NCBI GenBank assembly: GCA_021780935.1
Contig: JAJXXT010000001.1
Location: 1-6,366 of the forward strand
Length of the DNA: 6,366 nucleotides
Origin: Pseudomonadota bacterium
Lineage (GTDB): Bacteria > Pseudomonadota > Alphaproteobacteria > Acetobacterales > Acetobacteraceae
Direction: 5' to 3'
Shown here: positions 5,422 through 6,366 of the stretch, piece by piece
Layout of the letters: each line of letters begins with the position of its first letter
Position numbering within the stretch: position 1 is the stretch's first letter
Made by a program: the position numbers and the translations under genes
The notes under the pieces: generated by a model
Told to the model about the DNA's origin: nothing
Database searches by the model: none
What the model saw: only the letters and a program-made list of their open reading frames with translations

Positions 5422-5816
5422 GCGCCGGCGACGTCGCGCTGTTCTCGCTCGCCGACCAGCGCCTGGCCTGGCTCGATCAGCGGCAGGTGCTGATCTCGCA
5501 GAACATCGCCAATGCCGACACGCCGGGCTGGCAGGAGCGCGATCTGCAGCCCTTCGCCGCCACCCTTGCCGCCGCAGGTGGCATCGCTGGGGGCGCTGAA
5601 CTGGCGCCGACGCGGACCAATCCGCTGCATCTCGTCGCCACCGGCGATCCGCCCTCGGCGAGCAAGCGCATCAAGCCCACCGAGCGCGCGCCGGACGGCA
5701 ACGCGGTGCCGCTGGAGGACGAAATGGTCAAGCTGGCCGATACCGGCAGCAGCCACGAATTCGTAACCAACATCTACAAAACCTACCTCCTGATGTTCAA
5801 GACGGCGGCCACCTGA
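5418..5816 (+). CDS. flgB: Flagellar basal-body proximal rod protein FlgB
   Basis: FlgB is a component of the proximal rod that links the MS ring/export gate to the distal rod. It is exported by the flagellar type III system, so no cleaved signal peptide is expected and none is seen. The 132-aa length is typical. The N-terminal rod signature runs LAWLDQRQVLISQNIANADTP from 16, with N29, N32 and G37. The C-terminal amphipathic helix LEDEMVKLADTGSSHEF (99-115) continues to LLMFKTAAT and would pack with the N-terminal helix. Residues 45-95 are the variable centre. The start at 5418 matches family length; the upstream in-frame codons encode Arg/Pro-rich sequence unlike FlgB. No clear Shine-Dalgarno precedes it. 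It is followed after 29 bp by flgC. Confidence 0.93.
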   Translation: MSAGDVALFSLADQRLAWLDQRQVLISQNIANADTPGWQERDLQPFAATLAAAGGIAGGAELAPTRTNPLHLVATGDPPSASKRIKPTERAPDGNAVPLEDEMVKLADTGSSHEFVTNIYKTYLLMFKTAAT

Positions 5817-5845
5817 GCGGGCGGGCGCAAGCGGAGACGATCGAC

Positions 5846-6253
5846 ATGGACCTCGAGAAAGCCCTCACCATCTCCGCCCGCGGGCTGGACGCGCAGGCGA
5901 CGCGGCTGCGCGTGGTCGCGGAGAACATCGCCAACCAGGACACCACCGGCTCGTCGCCCGGCGCGGCGCCATACCGGCGCAAGACCATCAGCTTCGCCAA
6001 CCGGCTCGACCGCGCCCTCGGCGCCGACACCGTGCAGGTGAAGAAGATCGGCCAGGATCAGCGGCCGTTCCAGAAGCGCTTCGATCCCGCCAGCCCGGCG
6101 GCCGACGCGCAGGGCTACGTTCAGGCGCCGAACGTCGATCCGTTCATCGAGTTGATGGACATGCGCGACGCCCAGCGGACCTATTCGGCCAATCTCTCGG
6201 TGATGTCGGCGACGCGGACGATGCTCACGCGGGTCATCGGCCTGCTGAAATGA
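5846..6253 (+). CDS. flgC: Flagellar basal-body proximal rod protein FlgC
   Basis: FlgC is another proximal rod subunit, assembled next to FlgB and exported through the flagellar type III apparatus. The protein has 135 aa, normal for the family. The N-terminal helix with the rod motif ENIANQDTTG (26-35) is followed by PYRRKTISF (42-50). The C-terminal part has the strongly conserved GYVQAPNVDPFIELMDM (90-106), then DAQRTYSANLSVMSATRTML (108-127), which closely follows family consensus. GCGGAG (5831-5836) lies nine bases before the ATG. Its TGA overlaps the ATG of fliE, indicating an operon with coupled translation. Confidence 0.95.
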   Translation: MDLEKALTISARGLDAQATRLRVVAENIANQDTTGSSPGAAPYRRKTISFANRLDRALGADTVQVKKIGQDQRPFQKRFDPASPAADAQGYVQAPNVDPFIELMDMRDAQRTYSANLSVMSATRTMLTRVIGLLK

Positions 6254-6366
6254 AACCGCTCGCCGTCGCCCCGCAGCTCGCCGCCGCGGCCTATCGCGCC
6301 GCCGACGCGGCCCCCGGGGCCGGCCCGACCGCCGCCGTCGCCGATGGCGAGAGCGCCGGCGGCGCC
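6250..6366 (+). CDS. fliE: Flagellar hook-basal body protein FliE, N-terminal part (cut by window end)
   Basis: An ATG at 6250 overlaps the flgC stop as ATGA and opens a frame that runs to the right edge, 39 codons. The visible residues (MKPLAVAPQLAAAAYRAAD, then Ala/Gly-rich) fit the poorly conserved Ala-rich N-terminus of FliE, the adaptor between the MS ring/export gate and the rod. The diagnostic C-terminal region is not in the window. The name therefore rests mainly on the very common order flgB-flgC-fliE and on the coupling. Confidence 0.75.
   Translation, partial: MKPLAVAPQLAAAAYRAADAAPGAGPTAAVADGESAGGA

Overview
The window is very GC-rich, densely packed and read entirely on the + strand. 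Base composition, flagellar rod protein sequences and the order flgB-flgC-fliE fit an alphaproteobacterium, probably of the Rhodospirillales/Acetobacteraceae type. That placement is inferred from sequence character only. No tRNA, rRNA, CRISPR array, transposase or phage gene is visible, so this looks like ordinary chromosome.

Layout, left to right. (1) Positions 1-834 hold the 3' part of a class I SAM-dependent methyltransferase gene whose reading frame stays open to the left edge; the edge carries an 18-bp unit repeated twice in tandem. (2) Positions 835-1168 are a 334-bp non-coding stretch with a near-consensus sigma70-type promoter (TTGACA, 17 bp, TATTCT), a perfect 12-bp palindrome over its -10 end, and a GC hairpin in the leader. 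(3) Positions 1169-2479 encode an MFS transporter of the anion:cation symporter type, best started at a GTG with a strong Shine-Dalgarno. (4) Positions 2529-4360 encode PhaE and PhaC, the two subunits of a class III polyhydroxyalkanoate (PHA) synthase, with overlapping stop and start codons. (5) Positions 4409-5296 encode an alpha/beta hydrolase with an intact Ser-Asp-His triad. (6) From 5418 to the right edge runs the start of a flagellar basal-body operon: flgB, flgC and the first 39 codons of fliE.

How the genes fit together. PhaE and PhaC together polymerise (R)-3-hydroxyacyl-CoA into storage polyester. The MFS gene lies 49 bp upstream of phaE and the hydrolase 48 bp downstream of phaC, so all four could share the promoter at 959-987. 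Linking organic-acid uptake, PHA synthesis and an esterase is an inference from this layout. FlgB, FlgC and FliE build the proximal rod and its junction with the MS ring/export gate; this is a separate function that adjoins the PHA block.

I found no clear previously undescribed system. The points most worth a second look are the PhaC segment between the PVDF and DTMGN motifs (apparently longer than in the best-known class III enzyme), the short PhaE, the palindrome over the MFS promoter, and a 25-codon ORF whose stop overlaps the flgB start.
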